Positions 8,050 to 17,359 of a stretch of DNA of 64,000 nt are shown piece by piece. This DNA is from an uncultured Prevotella sp. (GTDB taxonomy: Bacteria; Bacteroidota; Bacteroidia; Bacteroidales; Bacteroidaceae). The notes beneath the pieces are model-generated. The model ran no database searches and had not been told where the DNA came from. It was given only the letters and a program-made list of their open reading frames with translations. The number at the start of each line of letters is the position of its first letter. Position 1 is the first letter of the stretch. The position numbers and the translations under genes are program-made. The stretch spans positions 3,934 through 67,933 of the forward strand of contig URUK01000013.1 in the NCBI GenBank assembly GCA_900551055.1. Direction: 5' to 3'.

Positions 8050-9717
8050 TCAGTACTTGAAGGAGCTGCCTCCGAGGAACTCGCGCAGCAGCGAGGTGGG
8101 CGGCAGCTGGCGGTTGGGAATGGGCGAAATGTACTTTAGGAACTTCAGCAGACGGTACGCCTCGGCGTGCTCGTCGGCGTTTTCGGGCACGAGTTCGAGC
8201 AGCGGCTCGGCCTGGCTTTTTATCACCGCAAGCTCGAAAAGCAGGGCGGTGTTGAACATAACGTCGGCATTCTCCTGATAAGGGAATATCCACTTGTTCT
8301 CTCCGGCGCGCACGCTCGGCCAGCGGTGGATGGTTTCCTGCGCGCTAACTCCACGGTACTTGTAGTCGCGGATGATGCGGCGCAGCAGCCGGTTGTCCGT
8401 CGTAGGTATGTAGTTGTGGGCGTCAAGCAGTATGGTTGTAAGGGCAGATGCGTAGACGCGGAACTTCTGTTCTTCTGGTATTTGGGCGGTAAGCTCGGGG
8501 TTGAGGGCGTGTATTCCCTCTACAACAAGCACCTCGTCGTCGGCCAGCCGTAGCTTGCGGCCGCTCTTTTCGCTGCGCCCCGACTGGAAGTTATACCGCG
8601 GCAGCTCCACCTCCTCGCCTGCAAACAGGGCGTTGAGCTGTCGGTTCAGCAGTCCGATGTCAAGCGCGTAAAGGCTCTCGTAGTCGTATTCGCCGTTGTC
8701 GTCCTTGGGCGTTTCCTCGCGGTTCACAAAGTAATCGTCGAGCGAAACAGGCACTGGCTTCACGCCGCAGGTAAGCAACTGTATTGAAAGACGCTTGCAG
8801 AAGGTGGTCTTTCCGCTTGACGACGGACCTGAAATAAGCACCATGCGCACGCCGCGACGGGTCGAAATCATGTCGGCTATCTGGGATATCTTCTTCTCCT
8901 GGAGCGCCTCCGAAACGTTGATAAGGTCGGTGGAGCGGCCCTGCTGCACAGCCTCGTTGAAGTCGCCGACGGTTGACACGCCGAGGATATGTTGCCAACG
9001 GTGGTGCTCCTGGAAGATGTCGAACATCTTGTCCTGCCTTACCAGCTCGCCCAGACGCGACGGGTCGTCGCGCGAAGGGGTGCGCAGCAGCATGCCGTCA
9101 TAGTATTTTTCGAGACCGAACAGGTAGAGCTGGCGCGTGTTTGTGAGCAAGGTGCCATAGTAATAGTCCTTGTATCCGTCTATTTCATAGTACGTTGTAT
9201 AGAGCCGTCCGACGCTCTTGAGCAGCTTGGCCTTCGACTCCATGCCCATGTCGGAGAACATCCTGATAACCTCTTCGGTAGTACTTTCGTGCCGGCAGAT
9301 GGGCAAGGCCGCGTCGATTATCTCCTGCATGCGCCGCCTTACGGCGTCGGCGTCAAAGTGAGTGACGGGCCGCCCTATGTTGATGTTGCAGTAATAACCG
9401 TTGGACACGGGGATGTCAATCACCACGTCGGCTCCGGGCCACAGGTCGTGTACGGCCTTGCACAGCACGAAGAAGAGCGTCCTTGTATAAGCTCTGACGC
9501 CCGACGACGACCTGATGTCAAGATATTCCACATCCTTGTTATGATATACCCTGTAGTGAAGTCCCTCCACCTTGTTGTTTACTTTCACGCTGATGGGGCC
9601 GTAGTCCATCTTAAGGTTTAATTCACGGAAAACCTCAGAAAGAGTGCTCCCTATTGGGACATTTAAAGTTTTTTGATTATTTTTGCAACGGATTTGTATT
9701 ACTTGTTTCATATCCAT
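8050..9717 (-). CDS. Nucleoside (uridine-type) kinase with N-terminal ThrRS-like domains
   Basis: A 555-residue cytoplasmic protein. The N-terminus resembles a TGS domain followed by the second additional (editing-like) domain of threonyl-tRNA synthetase (residues about 5-220, including RHESTTEEVIRMFSDMG). The C-terminal half is a P-loop uridine-kinase-like domain with Walker A GPSSSGKTTF at about 296-305 and the later DDYFVNREETP and VVEGIHALNP segments. This fusion is common in Bacteroidota, where it is annotated as nucleoside or uridine kinase. It probably phosphorylates a nucleoside; substrate and the role of the TGS/editing part are unproven. A second Met at residue 3 is possible. Confidence 0.85.
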   Translation of the reverse strand: MDMKQVIQIRCKNNQKTLNVPIGSTLSEVFRELNLKMDYGPISVKVNNKVEGLHYRVYHNKDVEYLDIRSSSGVRAYTRTLFFVLCKAVHDLWPGADVVIDIPVSNGYYCNINIGRPVTHFDADAVRRRMQEIIDAALPICRHESTTEEVIRMFSDMGMESKAKLLKSVGRLYTTYYEIDGYKDYYYGTLLTNTRQLYLFGLEKYYDGMLLRTPSRDDPSRLGELVRQDKMFDIFQEHHRWQHILGVSTVGDFNEAVQQGRSTDLINVSEALQEKKISQIADMISTRRGVRMVLISGPSSSGKTTFCKRLSIQLLTCGVKPVPVSLDDYFVNREETPKDDNGEYDYESLYALDIGLLNRQLNALFAGEEVELPRYNFQSGRSEKSGRKLRLADDEVLVVEGIHALNPELTAQIPEEQKFRVYASALTTILLDAHNYIPTTDNRLLRRIIRDYKYRGVSAQETIHRWPSVRAGENKWIFPYQENADVMFNTALLFELAVIKSQAEPLLELVPENADEHAEAYRLLKFLKYISPIPNRQLPPTSLLREFLGGSSFKY

Positions 9718-9740
9718 AGCGGTTTTAGGTTATACGTTGG

Positions 9741-9772
9741 TAAAGATACGCCGTTTTCCCGACACCGCACAA
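9741..9772 (-). promoter_or_regulatory. Promoter of the nucleoside kinase gene
   Basis: On the minus strand TTG (at 9770-9772) is followed after 21 nt by TATCTTTA, one mismatch from TAnnTTTG. The start codon is about 25 nt downstream. Confidence 0.5.
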
Positions 9773-9798
9773 CGTTCGACAACAAATTAAATTAAAAT

Positions 9799-11493
9799 AT
9801 GTCGATTTGGATTTTTTTTAAGATTATCGGATCATTGGCCCTCCTCATTTATGGAATGAAGGTCATGAGCGAAGCCTTGCAGAAGATGGCCGGTTCGCAG
9901 TTGCGCCACATCTTAGGCACAATGACAAAAAACAGGTTTACCGGTATATTCACCGGAATGTTCGTAACGGCCGCCGTGCAGTCGTCGTCGGCCACAACGG
10001 TGATGACCGTCTCGTTCGTCAACGCCGGACTTCTTACACTCGCCCAAGCCATATCCGTCATCATGGGAGCCAACATCGGCACCACCCTTACCGCATGGAT
10101 AATGAGCCTGGGCTTTTCGTTTAATTTCATGGACGCGGTGTTCCCCGCGTTCATCGCCGGCATCCTGCTCATCTATACGCGCCGCCACCGCTACATAGGC
10201 GACTTCCTTTTCGGCATAGCGTTCATGTTTTTCTCGCTCGCACTGCTGAGCCAGACGGGCAACGAGATGGACCTTGGGCACAACAAGCAGCTAATCCACT
10301 TCTTCAGCACGTTCGACACGGGCAGCTACGCCACCATAATAGTGTTCCTGCTCATCGGCACCCTGCTGACGTGCATCCTGCAGTCGTCGGCCGCGCTGAT
10401 GGCCATCACGATGATGCTATGCTCGAGCGGCGTGCTGCCTCTGTATCTCGGAATAGCCCTCGTGATGGGAGAGAACATCGGAACTACGGCCACCGCCAAC
10501 CTTGCCGCACTCGGGGCGAACACCCAGGCACGGCGGGCTGCGCTGGCCCACCTGGTGTTCAACGTGTTCGGAGTAATCTGGGTGCTGTGCGTGTTTTATC
10601 CTTTCGTCAACACGGTGTGCTCTTTCGTCAACTACGACCCGATGACCGACACGCTCGACCCGGCACGCCTGGCAGTTGTGCTGGCGGCGTTCCACACGGC
10701 GTTCAACATCTGCAACACCACGATATTGGTTTGGTTCATACCCCAGATTGAGAAAACCGTGTGCTGGCTCATCAAGCCCAAGACGAAGGACAGCGAGGAC
10801 GAGTTCCGCCTGCGCTACATCGGCGGCGACACGATAATGAAGACTCCGGAGCTGTCTGTGCTCGAGGCGCAGAAGGAAATACAGCTGTACGCCGAGAGGA
10901 CGCAGAGGATGTTCGGCTTCGTGCGCGAGCTGTTGGGAACGAAAAACGACGCCGACTTCAACAAACTGTTCAGCCGCATCGAGAAATACGAGGGCATCAG
11001 CGACAACATGGAGATAGAAATAGCCAAGTATCTCGACCGCATCAGCGACGCGCACCTTAGCGACGAGACCAAGGCCAAGATACGTGCCATGCTGCGCGAA
11101 ATATCCGAAATAGAGAGCATCGGCGACAGCTGCTACAACATAGCGCGCACTATAAACCGCAAGGCGAGGGGCAAGGAGGACTTCACCGAGCGCCAGTACG
11201 AGCACCTGCACCAGATGTTCGAGCTGACGGACGACAGCCTCACGCAGATGAACGTGATGCTCGCGGGCCGCAAGGACAAGCTCGACGCCAACCGCTCGTT
11301 CAACATCGAGAACGAGATAAACAACTACCGCAACCAGCTGCGCAGCCAGAACATCAACGACGTGAACGCCCACGAATACACCTACGCCATAGGAACGATG
11401 TACATGGACATCGTATCGGAATGCGAGAAGCTGGGCGACTATGTAATCAACGTTGTCGAGGCGCGCATGGGCACAAGACAGAAAGAAGCGTAG
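9799..11493 (+). CDS. Na+/phosphate cotransporter family protein (NptA/PhoU-like)
   Basis: An inner-membrane transporter of 564 residues. It has the two inverted Na/Pi-cotransporter repeats with their signatures QSSSATTVM (about 57-65) and QSSAALMAI (about 194-202), each followed by GANIGTT or GENIGTT. About eight membrane segments fill residues 1-320. The C-terminal 220 residues are a soluble helical PhoU-like domain (for example IESIGDSCYNIARTINRKA). It probably imports phosphate with sodium; the PhoU-like part may regulate it. It is divergent from the nucleoside kinase and not clearly in an operon. ATG 9799 immediately precedes the first hydrophobic segment. Confidence 0.92.
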   Translation: MSIWIFFKIIGSLALLIYGMKVMSEALQKMAGSQLRHILGTMTKNRFTGIFTGMFVTAAVQSSSATTVMTVSFVNAGLLTLAQAISVIMGANIGTTLTAWIMSLGFSFNFMDAVFPAFIAGILLIYTRRHRYIGDFLFGIAFMFFSLALLSQTGNEMDLGHNKQLIHFFSTFDTGSYATIIVFLLIGTLLTCILQSSAALMAITMMLCSSGVLPLYLGIALVMGENIGTTATANLAALGANTQARRAALAHLVFNVFGVIWVLCVFYPFVNTVCSFVNYDPMTDTLDPARLAVVLAAFHTAFNICNTTILVWFIPQIEKTVCWLIKPKTKDSEDEFRLRYIGGDTIMKTPELSVLEAQKEIQLYAERTQRMFGFVRELLGTKNDADFNKLFSRIEKYEGISDNMEIEIAKYLDRISDAHLSDETKAKIRAMLREISEIESIGDSCYNIARTINRKARGKEDFTERQYEHLHQMFELTDDSLTQMNVMLAGRKDKLDANRSFNIENEINNYRNQLRSQNINDVNAHEYTYAIGTMYMDIVSECEKLGDYVINVVEARMGTRQKEA

Positions 11494-11574
11494 GCAACCG
11501 CCTGACAGGCAACGGCTTACGCCACAAAGCAGCCTCACATCACATCAACCGCCAGGACACCGGCAAACAGACGG

Positions 11575-11668
11575 TTTCCAAAAGGCCACCTTTTAGACGC
11601 TAAAAGGTGGCCTTTTGCATTGCAATATGCCGTCTTTTGCAGGCTAAAAGACGGCCTTTTAAAAAACC
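11575..11668. repeat. Family R repeat, copy R2
   Basis: Four modules. The first two form a perfect 16-bp stem around a 5-nt loop (AAAAGGCCACCTTTTA, loop GACGC, then its complement). The second two share a 10-bp GACGGC stem and end in CTTTTAAAAAA. Placed 80 bp after the transporter stop, it could terminate that transcript. Confidence 0.85.
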
Positions 11669-11772
11669 GTCAGGCAAAGACAATATTGTCACTTTTGTCA
11701 GTAAAAGTGTCCGACTTAACTTTTTTACACAAAAAAAGGAGTGAAAAACTATTTTAATATAAAAAGTTTCCA

Positions 11773-11780
11773 TACCTTTG
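11773..11780 (+). promoter_or_regulatory. Promoter -7 box (TACCTTTG) of the PCMD gene
   Basis: Exact TAnnTTTG match, 30 nt before the ATG at 11811. The 130 bp upstream are AT-rich after repeat R2. Confidence 0.6.
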
Positions 11781-11810
11781 TACCTGTATTTTACCATTAT
11801 CATAACCGTA

Positions 11811-12770
11811 ATGAAACATTGTTGTAAAATCATGTTGGCGCTCGCCACATGCCTCGCAACGGCGGACGCCACGGCTGCCGACAAGGAAGAATACCTGCCT
11901 TACGGGAATATGAACAGCTGGACAATCAGGAAAATAAAGGAGTCCGGCGTAATAGGCGGCGACACGAAGACACTGTACGAAGTAGGCCCCAACCGCACAA
12001 TCACGGGCAACACGCCCTACACCAACGGCGGAGGCTCGCCATGGGGCACGTCGAACGTGATGGCGAAGGTGATGGGCGTAGTCAAGACCAACAACTCCGT
12101 GTACCGCGACAGGCACGGCTCGGGCTACTGCGCCAAGCTTGAAACGCACATCGAGAAGGTACGCGTGCTCGGCCTGATGAACATGAAAGTGCTGGCCGCA
12201 GGCTCGCTCTTCCTCGGCGACATGAAAGAACCTATCACCGGGACAAAGGACGGCCCGAAGGCCATGAACAACGGAATACGCTTCACCAAGAAGCCGAAAG
12301 CCCTGAAGTTCGACTACCAGTTCAAGGCCGCAGGCACGGCCAACAGGGTTAAGCAAAACGGTTTCAGCAGCGGGAAGACCGTTTCCGGACGCGACTACGC
12401 CGTGTGCATGCTCTACCTCCAGAAGCGCACCGAAGACGCCCAGGGCAACATCACCGCCAAGCGCGTCGGCACAATGGTGGTAAGATACGGCAAGAGCACC
12501 AACGGATGGGTGAACGGGGCTACATACGAGATACTCTACGGAGACATACGCAACAACCCCCACTACAACGCCGCGACAATGGGGCTGCGCTCGACCGACT
12601 ACGCACGCAACAGCAAAGGCAAGAGCGTACCGGTAAAAGAGACGGGATGGGCATCGGCGAACGAGACCCCGACACACCTCATGCTGCAATTCTCGTCGAG
12701 CCACGGCGGAGCATACATCGGCTCGCCGGGCAACACCCTGTGGGTTGACAACATCAGATTAGTATATTGA
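11811..12770 (+). CDS. PCMD-domain secreted protein
   Basis: A 319-residue exported protein starting with a signal peptide (MKHCCKIMLALATCLATADA). It resembles the PCMD (putative carbohydrate metabolism domain) family of Bacteroidota: beta-rich, with the PKALKFDYQFKA segment and a C-terminal LWVDNIRLVY strand like that of carbohydrate-binding jelly rolls. Binding of glycan is inferred, not shown. I start at 11811 because upstream codons would put the signal peptide inside the protein and overlap the promoter box. The next gene starts 20 bp after the stop, so they are probably co-transcribed. Confidence 0.78.
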   Translation: MKHCCKIMLALATCLATADATAADKEEYLPYGNMNSWTIRKIKESGVIGGDTKTLYEVGPNRTITGNTPYTNGGGSPWGTSNVMAKVMGVVKTNNSVYRDRHGSGYCAKLETHIEKVRVLGLMNMKVLAAGSLFLGDMKEPITGTKDGPKAMNNGIRFTKKPKALKFDYQFKAAGTANRVKQNGFSSGKTVSGRDYAVCMLYLQKRTEDAQGNITAKRVGTMVVRYGKSTNGWVNGATYEILYGDIRNNPHYNAATMGLRSTDYARNSKGKSVPVKETGWASANETPTHLMLQFSSSHGGAYIGSPGNTLWVDNIRLVY

Positions 12771-12790
12771 GAACAACAAGACTGCACACA

Positions 12791-13975
12791 ATGACACGAC
12801 TGCTACTCGCCGCCTTGCTGATGCTTTGCACCGTCAAGGCTGAGGCCGCCGCGCCAACTTACGAACTACCGGACACCGCAACCGTACAGAACGGAACGCC
12901 GGCCGACACCGTTAAAAAGAAAAAAGGACTGATAAACTGGGTGCTGAACTACCTCAACAACACCAACAAGAACAAAAGCAACAAGAAATTCGACTTCAGC
13001 GTGCTGCCCGGTCCGCACTTCAGCAGCGACACGGGACTGGGCCTCGGCATCATTGGCATGGGCCTATACCGGCAGAACAGGCGAGATTCCATCTCGCAAC
13101 CGTCAAACGTATCAATATTCGGAGACATAACAACCAAAAGCTCATACACCGTCGGCATATTCGGCACTCACGTCTTCCCATACGACAAGGGACGCATTGA
13201 CTACGAAGTGTCCGCCAACTATTTCAAGGAAAGTTTCTGGGGAATAGGCTACGAAATGGCCAACAACGATGACAACGAGGGCACGATGAAACGATGGAAA
13301 ATAGGCGCGAAGGCCGACTTCCTGTGGCAAGTGGCGCACAACGTGTTCATCGGCCCGTCACTGACATACGACTTCGCCGACATCATTGAGATTGACCGGC
13401 CCGAGCTGTTGGCCGGACAAGACAGGCACGTATGGAACATTGGCGTAGGCTTTTCGTTCGCATACGACACACGCGACATCATGACACGCCCCACGCGCGG
13501 CGTCTATATAAACCTGAAACAGCTGTTCCACCCGAAGTTCCTGAGCAGCGGATACGCATATACAACGACCGACTTCCGCTTCAACACATACGGAAAACTG
13601 TGGCGAGGAGCCGTCATCGGGGGCGACCTTCGCGGCACGCTGAACTTCGGCAACCCGTCGTGGGCTACGATGTCTCTGCTCGGCAACTCGTCGACCATGC
13701 GCGGATATTACAAAGGAAGATACCGCGACAAGCACATACTGCAGGCACAGGTGGAGCTGCGCCAGCACATCTGGAAAAGGAACGGAGTGGTAATCTGGGG
13801 CGGACTGGGCACGGTATTCCATAAGTTCAGCGCCATACGGGGCGAGCGTTTGCTGCCAAACTGGGGCATAGGCTACCGCTGGGAGTTCAAGAAAAACGGC
13901 AACGTGCGCCTTGACTACGGCTTCGGCAAAAGGGGAATGCAGGGCTTCGTGTTCAACATCAACGAGGCGTTTTAG
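12791..13975 (+). CDS. Omp85/BamA-superfamily outer-membrane barrel without POTRA domains
   Basis: A 394-residue protein with signal peptide (LLLAALLMLCTVKAEAA), a short Thr/Lys-rich linker and a transmembrane beta-barrel. The barrel resembles the C-terminal Omp85 (surface antigen D15) domain: alternating hydrophobic strands, YDTRDIMTRPTRGVYINL, and an STMRGYYKGRYRDK loop comparable to the VRGF/Y loop 6 motif of BamA. No POTRA repeats are present, so it is a short relative rather than BamA itself. An upstream TTG at 12767 is possible, but ATG 12791 gives a clean signal peptide. Function unknown; patatin-linked or metallophos-linked relatives exist. Confidence 0.78.
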   Translation: MTRLLLAALLMLCTVKAEAAAPTYELPDTATVQNGTPADTVKKKKGLINWVLNYLNNTNKNKSNKKFDFSVLPGPHFSSDTGLGLGIIGMGLYRQNRRDSISQPSNVSIFGDITTKSSYTVGIFGTHVFPYDKGRIDYEVSANYFKESFWGIGYEMANNDDNEGTMKRWKIGAKADFLWQVAHNVFIGPSLTYDFADIIEIDRPELLAGQDRHVWNIGVGFSFAYDTRDIMTRPTRGVYINLKQLFHPKFLSSGYAYTTTDFRFNTYGKLWRGAVIGGDLRGTLNFGNPSWATMSLLGNSSTMRGYYKGRYRDKHILQAQVELRQHIWKRNGVVIWGGLGTVFHKFSAIRGERLLPNWGIGYRWEFKKNGNVRLDYGFGKRGMQGFVFNINEAF

Positions 13976-14025
13976 CCCCATCCCAGCTCTCCCGGTTCTC
14001 CCAATCTTCCCAAAAACAACATCAG

Positions 14026-15726
14026 ATGAAACAACTTAAAAGCATACTTCACGGCTGCGCCTCAGCGCGCAGCCTGTTTTTTGCAACCATCGCGGTGCTC
14101 GCCCTGCCCAACATTGCGCTCTGCTTCACCGAAAGGATGAGCCTTATGGCCGACATTACGAACGTGGTGCTGCCCACGGCGGCGGTGTGGCTGCTGATGA
14201 CTCTCAACCGGTGTCCGGGCAAAATGGTGTGGTGGCTGTTCATATTGGTGTTCTTCGCCGCCTTCCAATTAGTGCTGCTATACCTCTTCGGGCACTCAAT
14301 CATCGCCGTAGACATGTTCCTCAACGTCGTGACAACCAACCCGGGAGAAGCCTTCGAGCTGCTTGACAACCTCATTCCGGCGGTGTTCGGCGTGGTGATA
14401 GTCTACGTCCCGGTACTCATAATGGCCGTCGTTTCCATACGGAGCAGACAGCGGCTGGAGCGCAGTTTCCTGCTGAAGCAAAGGCGTTATGCCGCAATCG
14501 CGGCGGCAGCAGGCGTGCTGTCGCTCGGCGTTACGTATGCCACTGACAGGGAATACCGCGCCGAACTCGACCTGTATCCTGCCAACGTGTTCTACAACTT
14601 AGGGCTGGCCGTAGAGCGCACAGCCGACACCAACGCCTACGCCGAGACCTCGGCGCACTTCACCTTCAACGCAAAGGCCACCCACGCGGCCGAAGAACGC
14701 GAGGTGTATGTGCTCGTAATAGGCGAGACGGCGCGTGCATGCAACTTCAGCCTGTACGGCTACGGACGCGAGACTACGCCGCGCATGGCAGGCATGGAGG
14801 GACTTGTGGCGTTTCCGAAGGCCATAACCCAGTCGAACACCACTCACAAGAGCGTGCCCATGCTGCTGTCGGCCGTGTCGGCGGAAGACTTCAACAGCAT
14901 ATACACCCAGAAGGGAATAATCACCGCCTTCAAGGAAGCCGGCTTCCATACGGTGTTCATATCCAACCAAAGACCCAACCGCTCGTTCATCGACTTCTTC
15001 GGAGAAGAGGCCGACGAATGGACATTTATTAAGGAGCGCAACCCCGAAGCGGCGGCCATCGGCGACGAAGCCATGCTGCCCGAAGTGGCAAAGACGCTTG
15101 CCAAAGGGCGCAAAAAGGAATTCATAGTGCTCCACATGTACGGCTCGCACTTCAACTACCGCGAGCGTTATCCGCGCCAGGCGGCCTTCTTCAAGCCCGA
15201 CGACGCCACCGAAGCGAAGGCCAAGAACCGCGAACAGCTTGTCAACGCGTATGACAACACGATACGCTTCACCGACAGTTTCATAGCCGAGCTCTCGGCG
15301 ATGCTCGGCAAGACGGGCGCGCAGTCGGCACTGCTCTACACGTCAGATCACGGCGAAAACATCTTCGACGACAGCCGCCGCCTCTTCCTGCACGCGTCGC
15401 CCGTACCGTCATACTACGAGCTTCACGTGCCGCTCGTAGTATGGATGTCGGACAGCTACCGGCAGGCATACGCCCCGATAGAGACCGCCCTCAGGGCGAA
15501 CAGCGGCAAGCGCATAGCCACCAGCGCATCGGTGTTCCACACGATGCTCACCATCGCCGGCATAGAAACGCCCCTGCGGCGCGACAGCCTGTCAACGGCC
15601 AGCCTGCGGTTCACCGTCACGCCCTGCCTCTACCTTGACGACCACAACAACGCCGTGCCCACAAGCAAGCTGCTGCGGAGCGAAAAAGACTTCGAGAAGT
15701 TTAAGGAAATAGGGGTGGAAATGTAA
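14026..15726 (+). CDS. eptA: Lipid A phosphoethanolamine transferase, EptA type
   Basis: An inner-membrane enzyme of 566 residues with about five N-terminal membrane segments (residues 16-175) and a periplasmic alkaline-phosphatase/sulfatase-fold domain. Catalytic motifs are visible: VLVIGETARACNFSLYGY (about 234-251), the nucleophile-Thr region QSNTTHKSVPML (about 269-280), HMYGSHFNY and TSDHGENI (about 438-445). It would transfer phosphoethanolamine from phosphatidylethanolamine to lipid A phosphate, which reduces surface negative charge. It follows the Omp85-type gene by 50 bp and may share its transcript. A perfect terminator lies downstream. Confidence 0.9.
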   Translation: MKQLKSILHGCASARSLFFATIAVLALPNIALCFTERMSLMADITNVVLPTAAVWLLMTLNRCPGKMVWWLFILVFFAAFQLVLLYLFGHSIIAVDMFLNVVTTNPGEAFELLDNLIPAVFGVVIVYVPVLIMAVVSIRSRQRLERSFLLKQRRYAAIAAAAGVLSLGVTYATDREYRAELDLYPANVFYNLGLAVERTADTNAYAETSAHFTFNAKATHAAEEREVYVLVIGETARACNFSLYGYGRETTPRMAGMEGLVAFPKAITQSNTTHKSVPMLLSAVSAEDFNSIYTQKGIITAFKEAGFHTVFISNQRPNRSFIDFFGEEADEWTFIKERNPEAAAIGDEAMLPEVAKTLAKGRKKEFIVLHMYGSHFNYRERYPRQAAFFKPDDATEAKAKNREQLVNAYDNTIRFTDSFIAELSAMLGKTGAQSALLYTSDHGENIFDDSRRLFLHASPVPSYYELHVPLVVWMSDSYRQAYAPIETALRANSGKRIATSASVFHTMLTIAGIETPLRRDSLSTASLRFTVTPCLYLDDHNNAVPTSKLLRSEKDFEKFKEIGVEM

Positions 15727-15732
15727 ACAAAC

Positions 15733-15916
15733 ACCCACCCCAGCCCTCCCGAAGGGAGGGAGCTTAATATGCTTTGACATACGATTTCGGCAATTTTCAA
15801 AACATCATTCAAATAAAAACGACTGTTCAAACATAAAAATTGAACAGTCGTTTTTATTTACTTTTAATCACACGTGAGTAATTAAGCCCCCTCCCTTCGG
15901 GAGGGGTGGGGTGGGT
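15733..15916. repeat. Family C inverted pair, C2
   Basis: Arms 15733-15766 and 15883-15916 are complementary at 32 of 34 positions and enclose a separate perfect terminator hairpin. The left arm starts 6 bp after the eptA stop, and the right arm ends 4 bp before the ferritin stop. Confidence 0.85.
15811..15859. terminator. Bidirectional terminator between eptA and ferritin
   Basis: A perfect 20-bp stem (15811-15830 with 15840-15859) has a 9-nt loop, with T-rich tails on either strand. It sits between two convergent genes. Confidence 0.88.
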
Positions 15917-15920
15917 ATCC

Positions 15921-16445
15921 CTACTCGCCTGCGCCGCTAAGCGGGCTTGCCTGCGTGTACGTGCGTGCTCCAAGCTCCTTGTCGAGCATGTAGATGCCGT
16001 AGCCGTTGTCCTTTATCATCTTGATGTTGTCGATGATAGTCTTGGCGTTCTCTTCCTCCTCTACCTGCTCGTCGATAAACCACTTCAGCATGCTCTGCGT
16101 GGCAAAGTCGTTCTCCTCGTGCGTCAGTGCGTACAGCTTGTTGATGAGCGCGGTAACCTTCTGCTCGTGCTTGAGCGTGCTCTTGAACACGTCGAGTATT
16201 CCGTCCCACTCCGTCGGCACGGCGTCGATGGGCTTCAGCGTCACGCGGCCGTCACGCGAGTTGACGTAGTTGAACAGAATCTTGGCATGGTCCTGCTCCT
16301 CCTGGAACTGCACCTCAAACCAGTTTGCCATGCCGGGCTGGCCTACAGAGTGGCAATAAGCAGCCATCGAGAGATACAAATAAGCCGACCACATCTCGGC
16401 GTTGATTTGCTCGTTCAGAGCCTCTTCAATCTTCTTGTTAAGCAT
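15921..16445 (-). CDS. ftnA: Ferritin
   Basis: A 174-residue cytoplasmic iron-storage protein of the non-haem bacterial ferritin (FtnA) type. The four-helix-bundle ferroxidase site is visible: NEQINAEMWSAYLYLSM with Glu17, EEQDHAK with Glu and His at about 50-53, and the later KHEQKV and DEQVEEEE helices. It oxidises Fe(II) and stores ferric mineral in a 24-mer. The C-terminal ASPLSGAGE tail is short and flexible. It is a monocistronic minus-strand gene; no clear -7 box was found in the 250 bp upstream, which hold repeat R3. Confidence 0.95.
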   Translation of the reverse strand: MLNKKIEEALNEQINAEMWSAYLYLSMAAYCHSVGQPGMANWFEVQFQEEQDHAKILFNYVNSRDGRVTLKPIDAVPTEWDGILDVFKSTLKHEQKVTALINKLYALTHEENDFATQSMLKWFIDEQVEEEENAKTIIDNIKMIKDNGYGIYMLDKELGARTYTQASPLSGAGE

Positions 16446-16569
16446 AATCCTATCTTTTAAAAATTAATATTCTACCATCCAAACAGCAAAAACAGTGCCA
16501 ACGCGCCATGTCATGCCACGCCTGCCACATTTGGCAGACACCTCTTTGTAACCGCCTGATAATCAGACA

Positions 16570-16657
16570 CGTTGCAAAAGGCCACCTTTTACACGGTAAA
16601 AGGTGGCCTTTCGGCGTGCAATTCACGGCCTTTTGGAAGGCGATTTGCCGTGTTTTG
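16570..16657. repeat. Family R repeat, copy R3
   Basis: First module pair GGCCACC/GGTGGCC around a CACGG loop, then AATTCACGGCCTTTTGGAA and a degenerate fourth module. Almost identical to copy R5 at 22116, including the shared end TTGAATTGAGAG. Confidence 0.85.
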
Positions 16658-16694
16658 AATTGAGAGCTGCAACAGCCTGCCATACTACAGGCAG

Positions 16695-17174
16695 TCAGAT
16701 GCGCCCCGTGCCTCCGCATTTGCTGCACAAGCCGTTGGTACAGTTAGGACAAGGCACTTGTTTTCCTGTAAGCGGATTGTGATAAGTTTGTTTGCCGTTG
16801 CATGTCCAGCACTTCTTTATTCCATAACACATAGGACACGTTTTGCCGCTTGACGACGAGCCGCTTGAACCGCTGTATGACGATGACGACGAGCTTGTAC
16901 TTACAGAACCGCCGCTATACGCAGGCACTGCAACTGCTGACGGTGACATGTCAAAGTTGAAAGTAGGAGCTTGGAACGTTCCAAAACTTCCTGTTGCAGC
17001 AGTACTTGCCGGTGTGGCAACTGTTCCTCCGCCTGCGGAATACGTGGGATAACTGCCTATACTGCCAAGTCCGGCCGCCATGCCCTGCCAGAAATCGCCG
17101 CTGCATGACGACAACGCCATGCACAACGGGAAACAAAGTGATATTATTAATGTCTTATTCCTTTTCATTTTCAT
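16695..17174 (-). CDS. Lipoprotein with C-terminal DnaJ-like zinc-knuckle repeats
   Basis: A 159-residue protein with a lipoprotein signal ending MALSSC (Cys at about 23), a Gly/Ser-rich low-complexity middle (TSSSSSSYSGSSGSSSSGK), and a C-terminal cluster of CxxC motifs: CPMCYGIKKCWTCNGK and CPNCTNGLCSKCGGTG. These resemble the CxxCxGxG zinc-binding repeats of DnaJ. Finding them on an exported lipoprotein is unusual, because DnaJ acts in the cytoplasm. I chose Met at 17174 since it begins the Lys-rich signal (MKMKRNK). Function unknown. Part of an accessory secreted-protein block. Confidence 0.7.
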   Translation of the reverse strand: MKMKRNKTLIISLCFPLCMALSSCSGDFWQGMAAGLGSIGSYPTYSAGGGTVATPASTAATGSFGTFQAPTFNFDMSPSAVAVPAYSGGSVSTSSSSSSYSGSSGSSSSGKTCPMCYGIKKCWTCNGKQTYHNPLTGKQVPCPNCTNGLCSKCGGTGRI

Positions 17175-17359
17175 ATATGCACTTGATGTGTGTCGTGCGC
17201 AACTTTTAAGTTTGCCAACGGCTTCCAAGTCGCTGCCGCCTCACTGTCAGGATGCTGCCACACTGCCACCGCTGCTCGTTTTCAACAGAATGCCAACGTT
17301 GTCACATGTCCAAGCCGTCTCCTCATTTACTCCTTGAACCCGACACTCGCGTCCGATGC

